Assembly: GCA_035576005.1 (NCBI GenBank)
Contig: DATLXH010000087.1
Coordinates: 1-46,310, forward strand
DNA: 46,310 nt
Reading direction: 5' to 3'
DNA from: DATLXH01 sp035576005
GTDB lineage: Bacteria; Acidobacteriota; Thermoanaerobaculia; Gp7-AA8
Made by a program: the position numbers and the translations under genes. Shown piece after piece: positions 14,408 to 22,162 of this stretch. Numbering within the stretch: the stretch's first letter is position 1; every line of letters begins with the position of its first letter. The notes under the pieces are model-generated. The model was not told the origin of the DNA. It ran no database searches and saw nothing but the letters and a program-made list of their open reading frames with translations.

Positions 14408-15607
14408 TTATGACGTCTTGCGGGCAAGGTAGCTGTAGCTGATCCAGCGATCGCCTGGAGAGACGTCGCGCTCGACGGAGATGAGCTCGCCTCCCGAAGA
14501 GGCTACGAGATCCGCAATTTCTTCCTTCGGGATTCCGTACATTTCCATGATGGCGCCTTCGACCTTTACAGGAACGCGGAGGACCTTCGAGCCTCGCTCG
14601 CCGAACCAGCAGACGTTTTCCTGGACCATGTCGAGCTCCACCACGAACCGACCTTCAGTTCTGGGTGCGTTGATGCAAAGAGTGATCTCGGTCTCTTCGC
14701 CAGGCCGAAGATCGTGAGGGAGCGGAGAGCGACCATCGTCTTCCACGATCATGAGCTCGTCGCGGAATCGACGACGTCCATTGACAGAGCTGAACCAGAG
14801 TTTCGGGCTCTGTCTCATCCAGTGATTCCCGAGCCTGATCGCGAACGGACCGTCGCTGTAGCCCGGCCAGATCTCCCGGCCGAGATTTTTCACGCGCACG
14901 GTCAAGGTGCTACTGGAACCAGTCTCCACTCGTCGAGGCATGTCGATCACGTGCAGGCTCGCCTTGAACCCTTCCACACCCAGTTGCGACCTCTCATGAT
15001 CCCGTCCCCCCTCTCCCGGCGGGAGAGGGTGCCCGTGAGGGCGGGTGAGGGTCTCGCTCACCTCCGCTCCACGCGAACCACCTTCACTCTCCGTCTCGAT
15101 GAAATGGCTCGGCACCTGGAACGCCGCAATTCCCCCAGGCCTCAGGATTCGAAGAAACTCCGCGATGTATCCTCGCCCGAGACCCGGCTCCATGTGCTGG
15201 AGCACGATGCTGGCGTTGACGAGATCGACCGAGTTATCCGCAAGGAGCGGAAGGCGATCACTGTCGTTCACAAGGTAATGACAGCGGTCCGGAAACTTGT
15301 TGTACTTTTTCGCAACGCGGATCATCGAGGGTGCAATGTCGAGCGCTGTAACGCGTTCGAAATGTGTTGCCAGTGCCTGACTCAATCGCCCGACACCGCA
15401 ACCGAAATCGAGTGCGTGGTCGCGAGGCAGCTCGACTCCGAGAACTTTGATTCGAGCGAGCGTCTTCTCAACCTCTTCCCGGCCAGACCCGAAAAACTCG
15501 TCACGATTCCAGCGCCCGTAGCGCTTGGAGGGATCGGTCAGCACCGCCCAGAACGGATCGGTCTTCCCGAGTTGATTCCAGTTTTTCTGAAGGTCACGTA
15601 AGTTCAT
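14408..15607 (-). CDS. Class I SAM-dependent methyltransferase with in-frame repeat insertion
   Basis: Residues 40-170 are a Methyltransf_11-type domain: motif I is ALDFGCGVGRLS (65-76), followed by VTALDIAPSMIRVAKK, SVDLVNASIVLQHME and LRILRPGGIAAFQVPSH. A second part (about 214-335) resembles a beta-sandwich (ASLHVIDMPRRVETGSSSTLTVRVKNLG), as seen beside sugar-modifying enzymes. The last 55 residues return to methyltransferase style (ELISVERDVSPGDRWISYSYLARK). Residues 185-205 (TLTRPHGHPLPPGEGGRDHE) are encoded by a complete type A palindromic repeat at 15002-15052, inserted in frame between the two domains. The gene lies between parE and parC on the same strand, but no functional link to topoisomerase is known. 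The substrate is unknown. Confidence 0.8.
   Translation of the reverse strand: MNLRDLQKNWNQLGKTDPFWAVLTDPSKRYGRWNRDEFFGSGREEVEKTLARIKVLGVELPRDHALDFGCGVGRLSQALATHFERVTALDIAPSMIRVAKKYNKFPDRCHYLVNDSDRLPLLADNSVDLVNASIVLQHMEPGLGRGYIAEFLRILRPGGIAAFQVPSHFIETESEGGSRGAEVSETLTRPHGHPLPPGEGGRDHERSQLGVEGFKASLHVIDMPRRVETGSSSTLTVRVKNLGREIWPGYSDGPFAIRLGNHWMRQSPKLWFSSVNGRRRFRDELMIVEDDGRSPLPHDLRPGEETEITLCINAPRTEGRFVVELDMVQENVCWFGERGSKVLRVPVKVEGAIMEMYGIPKEEIADLVASSGGELISVERDVSPGDRWISYSYLARKTS
15002..15052. repeat. Type A palindromic repeat inside the methyltransferase gene
   Basis: CCCCTCTCCCGGCGGGAGAG plus the GTGCCCGTGAGGGCGGGTGAGGG arm is a full copy of the intergenic type A repeat. It keeps the reading frame open, adding about 20 residues. 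Confidence 0.85.
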
Positions 15608-15618
15608 GGGGAGGGACT

Positions 15619-15842
15619 GAGCCGCGAAGCGGCGTTCCCTCTCCCCGGCGGGGAGAGGGAAGCGAGCGAAGCGAAGCAGAGAGAGGGTCGTGAAAATCCG
15701 CGGTTCTGCTGGGGTTTTCGGATGGGTCTAACAGGTGTCGGGTCAAAGCCGCGGTCTTAGTATCTCTCACGGCCCCTCTCCCGGTCGCTGACGCGACCAC
15801 CCTCTCCCCGCCGGGGAGAGGGTGGTCGGCCCTTCGGGGCCG
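15619..15842. repeat. Composite type A repeat, copy 2
   Basis: This has the same order of parts as 6031-6222: GCCGCGAAGCGGC, a CCCTCTCCCC hairpin, AGCGAGCGAAGCGAAGCAGA, an inner spacer, CCCGGTCGCTGACGCGACC and a second hairpin. The spacer is longer here. It fills the 304-base gap between parE and the methyltransferase gene, where I see nothing else. Confidence 0.8.
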
Positions 15843-15911
15843 CCTCTCGCCACCAATTTTGTGTCGCCTGCGCAGATCTCCTCCCGCCCTAGCCCAGCTG
15901 GCTGATGCACG

Positions 15912-17807
15912 CTACACCTCAACCGCCGCTTTGTTTCCCTCGCGTGTAAGCCACTCCTTCCGATCGCCCGCGCGCGCCTTGGCGAGCAGCATATCGATCG
16001 TCATATCAGTCGAGTCGCCAGGCTCGAGGACGAGTTGCACGAGACGCCTCGTGTCGGGCGCCATCGTCGTCTCCCGCAGCTGCATCGGGTTCATCTCGCC
16101 TAAGCCCTTGAAGCGTTGAATGTTTACTTTCCCTTTGATCTTCTCGGCGTCGATCCTCGCGAGGATACCCTGCTTTTCCGAGTCGTCCAGGGCGTAGTAA
16201 ACATTCTTGCCGACATCGATCCGGTAGAGAGGGGGCATCGCAATATGCACATGTCCTTCGACGACGAGTCGACGGAAGTGCCTGACGAAAAGGGCGCAGA
16301 GAAGCGTCGCGATGTGTGCCCCGTCAGAATCGGCATCAGCCAGGATGCAGACCTTTCCGTAGCGCAGCGAGTCGAGAATCTCCGAGCCGGGGTCGACGCC
16401 GAGAGCGACGGCAATGTCGTGTACTTCCTGCGACCCGAGTACTTCGTTAGGATCGACCTCCCAGGTGTTGAGGATCTTCCCGCGCAACGGCATGATCGCC
16501 TGGAACTCCCGGTCACGTGCCTGCTTGGCCGAGCCTCCCGCGGAATCTCCTTCGACCAGAAAGAGCTCGGTCCTCGACAGGTCCTGACTCGAACAATCGG
16601 CGAGCTTGCCCGGTAACGCAGGCCCTGAAGCCAGCTTCTTCCGCTCGATCTTCTTTCCTGCGCGGAGGCGCCCCATCGCCGCGGTGATCGCGAGCTGTGC
16701 GATCCGCTCAGCGTCCGCCGTGTGCTGATTCAGCCAGAGACTGAAAGCGTCCTGAGTCACTCCCGAAACGAAGGCTGCCGTTTCTCGCGACGAGAGCCGG
16801 TCCTTCGTCTGGCCAGTGAACTGCGGATTCGAAAGCCGAACCGACAGGATGTAGCAGCATCGGCCCCAGACATCCTCCGGCGTAATCTTTACTCCTCGGG
16901 GCACGAGGTTGCGGAATTCGCAGAACTCGCGGATCGCATCAGTGAGACCCGTACGGAAACCGTTGACGTGCGTGCCCCCCTGGGCTGTGGGAATCAGATT
17001 GACATAGCTCTCGGTGACGAGATCGCCGTCGTCCGCCAGCCAGGCCACGGCCCAGTCCGCCTCCTCGTCGTGACCTTTGAAATGTCCGACGAAGGGGACT
17101 TCAGGAATCAGCGAATTGCCGTTGAGCTCGGTTGTGAGGTAATCGGTCAGCCCATCCTTGTAGAACCACTCTTCGCTCTGCGTGGAGTCGGTTTCATCGA
17201 TGAACCGAATCCGGAGTCCTGACGAGAGCACCGCCTTTGCACGCATGACGTGCTTGAGGCGCGAGACCTGAAATTTGGGAGAGTCGAAGAAGACCGGATC
17301 GGGCCAGAACCTGACGAGCGTGCCGGTATTCCGTTTCCCTACAGTTCCGACGGGCTTGAGCTCCGAGGTTTTCTTCCCGTCCGCGAAGGTCATCGAGTAC
17401 TCGTTGCCATCGCGCTTGACCCAGACCTGGAGCTTGGTGGACAGCGCGTTGACCACGGAAACTCCAACGCCGTGGAGACCACCGGAGAAGCGGTAGTTCT
17501 TGTCCGAAAATTTTGCGCCGGCATGCAACCGCGTAAGGATCACTTCGACCCCGGACACTTTCTCCTTCTGATGCTGATCAACCGGCATACCACGTCCGTT
17601 GTCAGAGACCGACAGCGAGCCGTCGTCATGATGAGTCACGACAATCTCATCGCAATGTCCGGCAATCGCTTCGTCGGCCGCGTTGTCGATCACTTCCTGA
17701 GCGAGATGATTCGGACGCTCGGTGAGCGTGTACATCCCGGGACGTTTGCGGACAGGTTCGAGTCCGGTAAGGACCTCGATGGCAGAGGAATCGTACGTCG
17801 ACGTCAT
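15912..17807 (-). CDS. parE: DNA topoisomerase IV subunit B
   Basis: The 631-residue protein is the ATPase subunit that works with ParC. The GHKL ATPase domain shows EVIDNAADEAIAG (catalytic Glu), DNGRGMPVD and the GGLHGVGVSVVNALS loop. The transducer domain contains QGGTHVNGFRTGL with a lysine-containing SNPQFTGQTKDRLSS. The TOPRIM domain has LFLVEGDSAGGSAKQARDR and LADADSDGAHI. The end NPMQLRETTMAPDTRRLVQL is the family C-terminal signature. Length and the pattern of insertions match proteobacterial ParE of 630 residues, not the longer GyrB. The start ATG at 17807 is preceded by AAGGGAG. A 304-base repeat-filled gap separates it from the methyltransferase and parC genes on the same strand. 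Confidence 0.94.
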   Translation of the reverse strand: MTSTYDSSAIEVLTGLEPVRKRPGMYTLTERPNHLAQEVIDNAADEAIAGHCDEIVVTHHDDGSLSVSDNGRGMPVDQHQKEKVSGVEVILTRLHAGAKFSDKNYRFSGGLHGVGVSVVNALSTKLQVWVKRDGNEYSMTFADGKKTSELKPVGTVGKRNTGTLVRFWPDPVFFDSPKFQVSRLKHVMRAKAVLSSGLRIRFIDETDSTQSEEWFYKDGLTDYLTTELNGNSLIPEVPFVGHFKGHDEEADWAVAWLADDGDLVTESYVNLIPTAQGGTHVNGFRTGLTDAIREFCEFRNLVPRGVKITPEDVWGRCCYILSVRLSNPQFTGQTKDRLSSRETAAFVSGVTQDAFSLWLNQHTADAERIAQLAITAAMGRLRAGKKIERKKLASGPALPGKLADCSSQDLSRTELFLVEGDSAGGSAKQARDREFQAIMPLRGKILNTWEVDPNEVLGSQEVHDIAVALGVDPGSEILDSLRYGKVCILADADSDGAHIATLLCALFVRHFRRLVVEGHVHIAMPPLYRIDVGKNVYYALDDSEKQGILARIDAEKIKGKVNIQRFKGLGEMNPMQLRETTMAPDTRRLVQLVLEPGDSTDMTIDMLLAKARAGDRKEWLTREGNKAAVEV

Positions 17808-18263
17808 GGCTCCCTTGGTTTAAACGCAGAAACCTGAATGCTGATGCAGAAATGGTGGAGCTGGTGTGTGATCGGGTGAATCCTGCTCTAGCGCCGCTCG
17901 GGTGACGACATCCTCGTGAGAAAGGGCACTGAGCGGCTGTTGCAACAATTGCCTTCGCGAACCCTCACGTGCTTCGTCATCCTGAGCGAATGCGAAGGAT
18001 CTCAAAATGCGTGACTGTTTAATTCTGCAGCACCGCATCTTGAGATCCTTCGTCGCAAAAAGCGCTCCTCAGGATGACGACTTTCCCGCGGCGCGCGATG
18101 GATATTTTACAGCCGCTAGGATGACACAGGCGGCGGGAGCCGCGGTTCCAATCTGCAGCGCCTGTTCGAAACGTTGCACAGAATCCGAAAATAGCGATCC
18201 AACTCACCCTTTCAGCATTCTGCATTGCGCGTTCTGCACCCTCAATCTACATCTGGTGGAGTT
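17808..18263. other. Intergenic stretch with type G inverted repeat
   Basis: This region between the divergent ends of parE and the GGDEF-EAL gene holds no credible gene. At 17968-18085 is an inverted pair: GTCATCCTGAGCGAATGCGAAGGATCTCA and, about 45 bases on, TGAGATCCTTCGTCGC...CCTCAGGATGACGA. This motif type is a known kind of dispersed hairpin repeat in many bacterial genomes. Near 18207 there is CAGCATTCTGCATTGCGCGTTCTGC, similar in style to the type H repeat at 29918. Confidence 0.55.
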
Positions 18264-20138
18264 CTACGCGACGACCACGCCCTGCCACGCCTTCAGTCCC
18301 CAGGCGGTCTCGTCGAGCCAGCGCTCGAAAGTAGCGGCGGGAAGGGGAGGGCTCAGAAAGTATCCCTGTGCCAGATCACACCCCATCGCTGTGAGCGTCT
18401 CGCAGGTCCTCTTGCTGTCCACGCCCTCGGCTACCACCTGACGTCCGAGGTTGTGGGCCAGATCGATGGTTGCGCGGACAATTGCCGCGTCGCTCTCATT
18501 CGACTCCATCCCCATCACGAACGACTTGTCGATCTTGATCTCATCAACGGGGAGTTGCCGCAAGTGCATGAGCGATGAGTACCCGGTCCCGAAATCGTCA
18601 AGGGAGAGTCGCACGCCGAGGGACTGGAGCAGAGAGAGGATGGCAAGAACATGCGGTGGATTTGCCATCACGCTGCTCTCGGTGATCTCGAGCTTCAAAG
18701 AGCGAGGCTCTACTTTCCATTTGTCCAACAGCGTTGCGATGGTCTGGGGAAGCGAATGTTCCTGGAGATTTTTACTCGACACGTTGACTGCCACATGAAT
18801 TGGGAGCCCCGCAGTCTGCCAGTCGCTGACCTGCTGGAGTGCGTGATCGATCACCCATTCAGTGAGTGGATTGATCAGATTCGTCTTCTCCGCGATCGGG
18901 ATGAATGAGTCAGGCTGCAGAAGGCCCAGCTTGGGATGCTGCCAGCGAACGAGGGCCTCGACGCGCGTGACCAGCCCACTCCGCAGATGGACCTTGGGCT
19001 GGTAATAAAGGACGAGCTGGTCCTGCTCGATTGCCTGACGCAGCTCGGCACCCATTGCGAGAGTCCGGTGACTGCGATGATCCTCCTCAAACGAGTAGAC
19101 GGAAATGCCCAGGCCACCATGCTTCGCCTTGTACATCGCGTTGTCGCCGTGGCGCATGAGGTCGCTGACCCTGGTGCCGTGCTCGGGATGAATTGCGATT
19201 CCAATGCTTGCTCCGATCTCGAGCCGCTCCCCTTCGACGGTGAATGGCTCTTCGAGCGCCTTCACGATTTTCCGCGCGACGAGAAACGCGCCTCTGGCGT
19301 CGCCGACTGTTGGGAGGACGAGAGCGAACTCATCGCCACCGAGTCTGGCGACCGTGTCGGATTCCCGGATCTGCTCGCGGAGACGGAAGGCGACCTGCTG
19401 GAGCAGCTGGTCACCATAGTGATGTCCGAACGTATCGTTGACTTCTTTGAAGCGGTCGAGGTCCATCATCATGAGGGCGACAGGCGACTCGGTCCGTCGT
19501 GACACCAGGATTGCCTGCTCGAGCCGATCTATGAGCAGGACGCGGTTCGGCAATCCCGTCAGGGCATCATGAAGAGCCTGATACTCGAGAGCTTCGAGTT
19601 GCGCTTTGCGCTCGCTCACATCGCGAAAGTACGCAATCTTGTGCCGAACGGCCCCCGCATCATCGACAACGGGAAGCAGCTGCATCTCGAGCGAGTACTG
19701 GAGTCCGCTTTTCCGGGTTCCGCGAGCCTCGGCTTCGAACCCTTTTTTCAGCCGCAGTGGGTGAAGCGCTGCGGGCTCGCCTTCGCGCTCATGGCCTATC
19801 GTCCAGCATATCTTCACAGACTGGTTGAGAAGCTCGAGCAACGGGACCCCCGTCATCCGTACGAAAGCCCCATTCGCGAAAAGGATCCGAGCCTCGTCTC
19901 CGCTCTCGCCAGGGATGAGGATCGCGATTCCCTCACTGGAATTCTCGACCGCCAGGCGAATCAGCCGGTCGTCATTTCCTTCGATGCGATCGGAGCGCAC
20001 GAGTCCCGAGGTCGATATACTCGACGAGCGGGCGCCCTCGTAGCTGAGCTCCCGCAGCAGCTCGATCTGGATAGGTTTAGCCATGTGCGTAACAGAACGC
20101 CGAATACCGTTCGAAAGAGTTGGGGATGATAGGCGCAT
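18264..20138 (-). CDS. PAS-GGDEF-EAL cyclic-di-GMP enzyme
   Basis: The protein (about 624 residues) senses a signal through a PAS domain and makes or breaks cyclic di-GMP. PAS covers about residues 55-175 (ends in KIAYFRDVSERKAQLEALEYQALHD). The GGDEF domain has DALTGLPNR, MMDLDRFKEVND and an intact LGGDEFALVLP with an RESD inhibitory site five residues before it. The EAL domain has intact VEALVRWQHP, NVSSKNLQ, LEITES, LDDFGTGYSSL, EIKIDKSFV and VAEGVDS. All catalytic residues of both domains are present, so both activities are possible. No membrane segment is seen, so it is probably cytoplasmic. The first ATG (20138, GGCGGG six bases upstream) was chosen; an ATG at 20084 (MAKPIQIELL) is an alternative. 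Confidence 0.9.
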   Translation of the reverse strand: MRLSSPTLSNGIRRSVTHMAKPIQIELLRELSYEGARSSSISTSGLVRSDRIEGNDDRLIRLAVENSSEGIAILIPGESGDEARILFANGAFVRMTGVPLLELLNQSVKICWTIGHEREGEPAALHPLRLKKGFEAEARGTRKSGLQYSLEMQLLPVVDDAGAVRHKIAYFRDVSERKAQLEALEYQALHDALTGLPNRVLLIDRLEQAILVSRRTESPVALMMMDLDRFKEVNDTFGHHYGDQLLQQVAFRLREQIRESDTVARLGGDEFALVLPTVGDARGAFLVARKIVKALEEPFTVEGERLEIGASIGIAIHPEHGTRVSDLMRHGDNAMYKAKHGGLGISVYSFEEDHRSHRTLAMGAELRQAIEQDQLVLYYQPKVHLRSGLVTRVEALVRWQHPKLGLLQPDSFIPIAEKTNLINPLTEWVIDHALQQVSDWQTAGLPIHVAVNVSSKNLQEHSLPQTIATLLDKWKVEPRSLKLEITESSVMANPPHVLAILSLLQSLGVRLSLDDFGTGYSSLMHLRQLPVDEIKIDKSFVMGMESNESDAAIVRATIDLAHNLGRQVVAEGVDSKRTCETLTAMGCDLAQGYFLSPPLPAATFERWLDETAWGLKAWQGVVVA

Positions 20139-20224
20139 GGTAACCCGCCAGACAAAGCACGTCGAACGCAAACCTCAGGGTCCGGGATGGAGTCATTCCC
20201 GGCGTCGAGACGGAAAAGAGCTTC

Positions 20225-20288
20225 GCGTGACAGACAAGAGTGTCTGTCCTACACACGTCTGTACGACAGACAGTGCTGGCTGTCACGC
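20225..20288. repeat. Type D palindromic repeat
   Basis: A 64-base nested palindrome: outer arms GCGTGACAG and CTGTCACGC, with inner GACAGACAAGAGTGTCTGTC and GTCTGTACGACAGAC. A half copy (GACAGACACTCTTGTCTGTC) lies at 41513-41533 after the cNMP-FHA gene. The repeat sits between the divergent GGDEF-EAL and AcpH-like genes. Confidence 0.75.
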
Positions 20289-20345
20289 ATCGCTGTTGCC
20301 TGTCTCGATATGCACTAGTAGACGATCGACCAGGAACCGACCGTC

Positions 20346-20918
20346 TTGAATCATCTCGCTCATCTGTTTCTTTCGAAGGATGATCCCGGCTCGCTGATCG
20401 GGAATCTCGCCGCCGATTCGTCGAAGGGTCAGGTCGGATCCGATGTGCCGCCCGAGGTCGCCAGCGGCATCAGGATCCATCGGCTCGTCGATGGATTCAC
20501 CGACTCGCATCCGCGCGTCGGTATCAGTCGGAAGCGACTCGAGGCGCGCTTCGGCCACTACTCCCGGATCATCATTGATGTCTTCTACGATCACTACCTC
20601 TCTCGCAGCTGGGGGGCCTACTCGAACGAATCGCTGCGCGAGTTCACCACGCGCATTTACCGAGTCCTGGGAGAGAACATGGGCCTTTTTCCTTCGACCT
20701 TTCGCGACCCGATTCCGCGAATGATCGCAGATGACTGGCTGATGCGAAACGAATCGGTCGCGGGTGTGAGCAAGACCCTCCGCTTCGTCTCGGGCCGCTT
20801 GCGACGGAGATTCCAGCTTGAGGACGCCACGGCCGAGCTCGAGGCACTCGACGCGGCGTTTGAGGAGGACTTTCGACAGTTCTTTCCCGACGTCATAGAC
20901 TACGTGAAAACCTTGTGA
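20346..20918 (+). CDS. Acyl carrier protein phosphodiesterase family protein
   Basis: The 190-residue protein matches the AcpH family, which removes the 4'-phosphopantetheine arm from acyl carrier protein. Family signatures are the N-terminal NHLAHLFLSKDDPGSLIGNLAADSSKG, GIRIHRLVDGFTDSHP and IIIDVFYDHYLSRSW near residue 80, all aligned in order with the E. coli enzyme. The start is a TTG at 20346, with AGGAA ten bases upstream; the reading MNHLAHL then matches the usual MNFLAHL start. The conserved His and Asp residues of the metal site (HRLVD, DVFYDH) are present. Distant AcpH-like proteins may have other substrates, so the activity is inferred from the family. Confidence 0.85.
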   Translation: MNHLAHLFLSKDDPGSLIGNLAADSSKGQVGSDVPPEVASGIRIHRLVDGFTDSHPRVGISRKRLEARFGHYSRIIIDVFYDHYLSRSWGAYSNESLREFTTRIYRVLGENMGLFPSTFRDPIPRMIADDWLMRNESVAGVSKTLRFVSGRLRRRFQLEDATAELEALDAAFEEDFRQFFPDVIDYVKTL

Positions 20919-20920
20919 CC

Positions 20921-21130
20921 GTTGTCTCCACGTAACTGTTGTCCGCACGGGCGAAGCCTTTGGAGTGCGGCAGCCGCAGCTGCCGCTTTCTGAGTCACAT
21001 CGCGATTCGGTTGCGGTATGGCTGGTTCAACGCGGGTTCGAAACAAAAGCGGCAGCTGCGGCAGCCGCACTCCAAAGCTTCGACCTTACTTGACTCCGAG
21101 CAGTTCCACCTTGAAGACGAGGGTTGCGTC
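20921..21130. repeat. Type E inverted repeat pair plus FKBP tail, copy 2 (source)
   Basis: Units at about 20959-20990 and 21045-21076 are inverted copies of a GC-rich self-complementary sequence. The segment extends from CCGTTGTCTCCACGT (with a second, imperfect copy GTTGTCCGCACG next to it) to codon GCA of the FKBP C-terminus, and is homologous to 2417-2617 in inverse orientation. Since the FKBP gene is whole here, this is the source copy. Confidence 0.85.
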
Positions 21131-21601
21131 GGGAGGAATCACGCCACCCGCCCCTCGCTCGCCATAGCCCATATCGGGAGGGATTACGATGGTACGGGTT
21201 TCGCCGATTTTCATGTCCGCGACGCCTACGTCCCAACCCTTGATGACCTGACCTTGTCCCACGTTGAACTCGAACGGCTCGCCACGATCACGAGAGCTGT
21301 CGAACTTGGTGCCGTTCGTCAACCAACCGGTGTAGTGAACGCGAACCGTTTGCCCGTTGGTGGGTTTGGCGCCGGTGCCTTCCTTGTCGATGACGTATTT
21401 GAGTCCCGAGGCGCTCTGGGGGTTCTGCGGCATTGCGAAGGTATCCATCTGTGCTCCTCCATCGGCTACAGGCGCGTTTGCGACTGTCTGCTCCTGCGAC
21501 ACTGCGGTCGTTACGGTTTGATCGGCCGAATCTACTGCCTGCTTCGCGCAGGCAGATGAAACGAGTGTTAGCGCTACGATTGCGACGGTGCGTACGTTCA
21601 T
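21086..21601 (-). CDS. FKBP-type peptidyl-prolyl isomerase, probable lipoprotein
   Basis: The 171-residue protein has an N-terminal signal peptide MNVRTVAIVALTLVSSACAK with a probable, slightly irregular lipobox ending at Cys18, and a linker of about 50 residues. The FKBP domain (about 70-171) contains GQTVRVHYTGWLTNGTKFDSS, FEFNVGQGQVIKGWDVGV and GYGERGAGGVIPPDATLVFKVELL, with the residues that line the active site. It would help fold proteins in the periplasm or at the outer membrane. A TTG start five codons upstream is excluded because GAGGAG lies 7 bases before this ATG. Its last 13 codons are copied at 2417. Confidence 0.92.
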   Translation of the reverse strand: MNVRTVAIVALTLVSSACAKQAVDSADQTVTTAVSQEQTVANAPVADGGAQMDTFAMPQNPQSASGLKYVIDKEGTGAKPTNGQTVRVHYTGWLTNGTKFDSSRDRGEPFEFNVGQGQVIKGWDVGVADMKIGETRTIVIPPDMGYGERGAGGVIPPDATLVFKVELLGVK

Positions 21602-21675
21602 CTGATGACTCCTCAAAAGCCGCTCGAGCGCGGCAACATGGGCGCGGATTCTAATCGAAAAGGTGCCGCGGCTTC

Positions 21676-21763
21676 CTTATGGCCGGACATTTCAATGTGC
21701 GGCGCCGTCAAGGGCCAACGGTAGGGACTTGCGCCGGACATTGGAATGTCCGGTCACAGGGAG
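21676..21763. repeat. Type C repeat pair (GGCCGGACATTCCAATGTCCGG)
   Basis: Two hairpins lie back to back: TGGCCGGACATTTCAATGTG at 21679 and CGCCGGACATTGGAATGTCCGG near 21742. Single copies occur at 27891-27926 and, inside the aminotransferase gene, at 32602-32643. Confidence 0.75.
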
Positions 21764-21773
21764 CCTCCTGCTG

Positions 21774-22067
21774 TCACCCCTTCTTTCCCGTCAGCTCCTT
21801 CACAAACTTCCGGGCGCCGCGGGCGAGCTCGGAGTCGGAGCGCGTTCTCTCTTCCGATCGCGTATGGCTCTGTCCCTCGAGGACCACGTGGTAATTCGAC
21901 AGCCCTTCCTCCGAGTAGACCCACACGAGCCCGGCTGGAGTTGAGACAACGCCCTCACGAAAGCGCTCGTCCCTTTCGACTCCATCTTCCGAAGCGGTGA
22001 GCGACTTGAACTCACGGATCGCGTACCAGCTTGCAGCTGTGAAGGTCTCATCGGTGGCTCGCTTCAT
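21774..22067 (-). CDS. Small hypothetical protein
   Basis: I do not recognise this 97-residue protein (MKRATDETFTAASWYAIREF at the start). It is charged, soluble and lacks a signal peptide; the middle (GVVSTPAGLVWVYSEEGLSNYHVVLEGQSHTRS) looks like short beta strands and the end is a basic helix. The ATG at 22067 has GGGAGA seven bases upstream, which supports it over a start at 22124. It is divergent from the GHL10 lipoprotein gene, with about 95 bases between the starts. Confidence 0.6.
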   Translation of the reverse strand: MKRATDETFTAASWYAIREFKSLTASEDGVERDERFREGVVSTPAGLVWVYSEEGLSNYHVVLEGQSHTRSEERTRSDSELARGARKFVKELTGKKG

Positions 22068-22149
22068 CGAGGTCTCCCTGAAGATCAGTTTCGTCCGTGG
22101 TCCTGCTCGAATTGTCGCACGCATTCACCGCTCTCTCGAAACCTTCACT

Positions 22150-22155
22150 TACAAT
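22150..22155 (+). promoter_or_regulatory. Putative -10 element of the GHL10 gene
   Basis: TACAAT (five of six consensus bases) ends 7 bases before the ATG at 22163, which would make the message leaderless. No good -35 hexamer is visible. Confidence 0.45.
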
Positions 22156-22162
22156 TCGCTCC

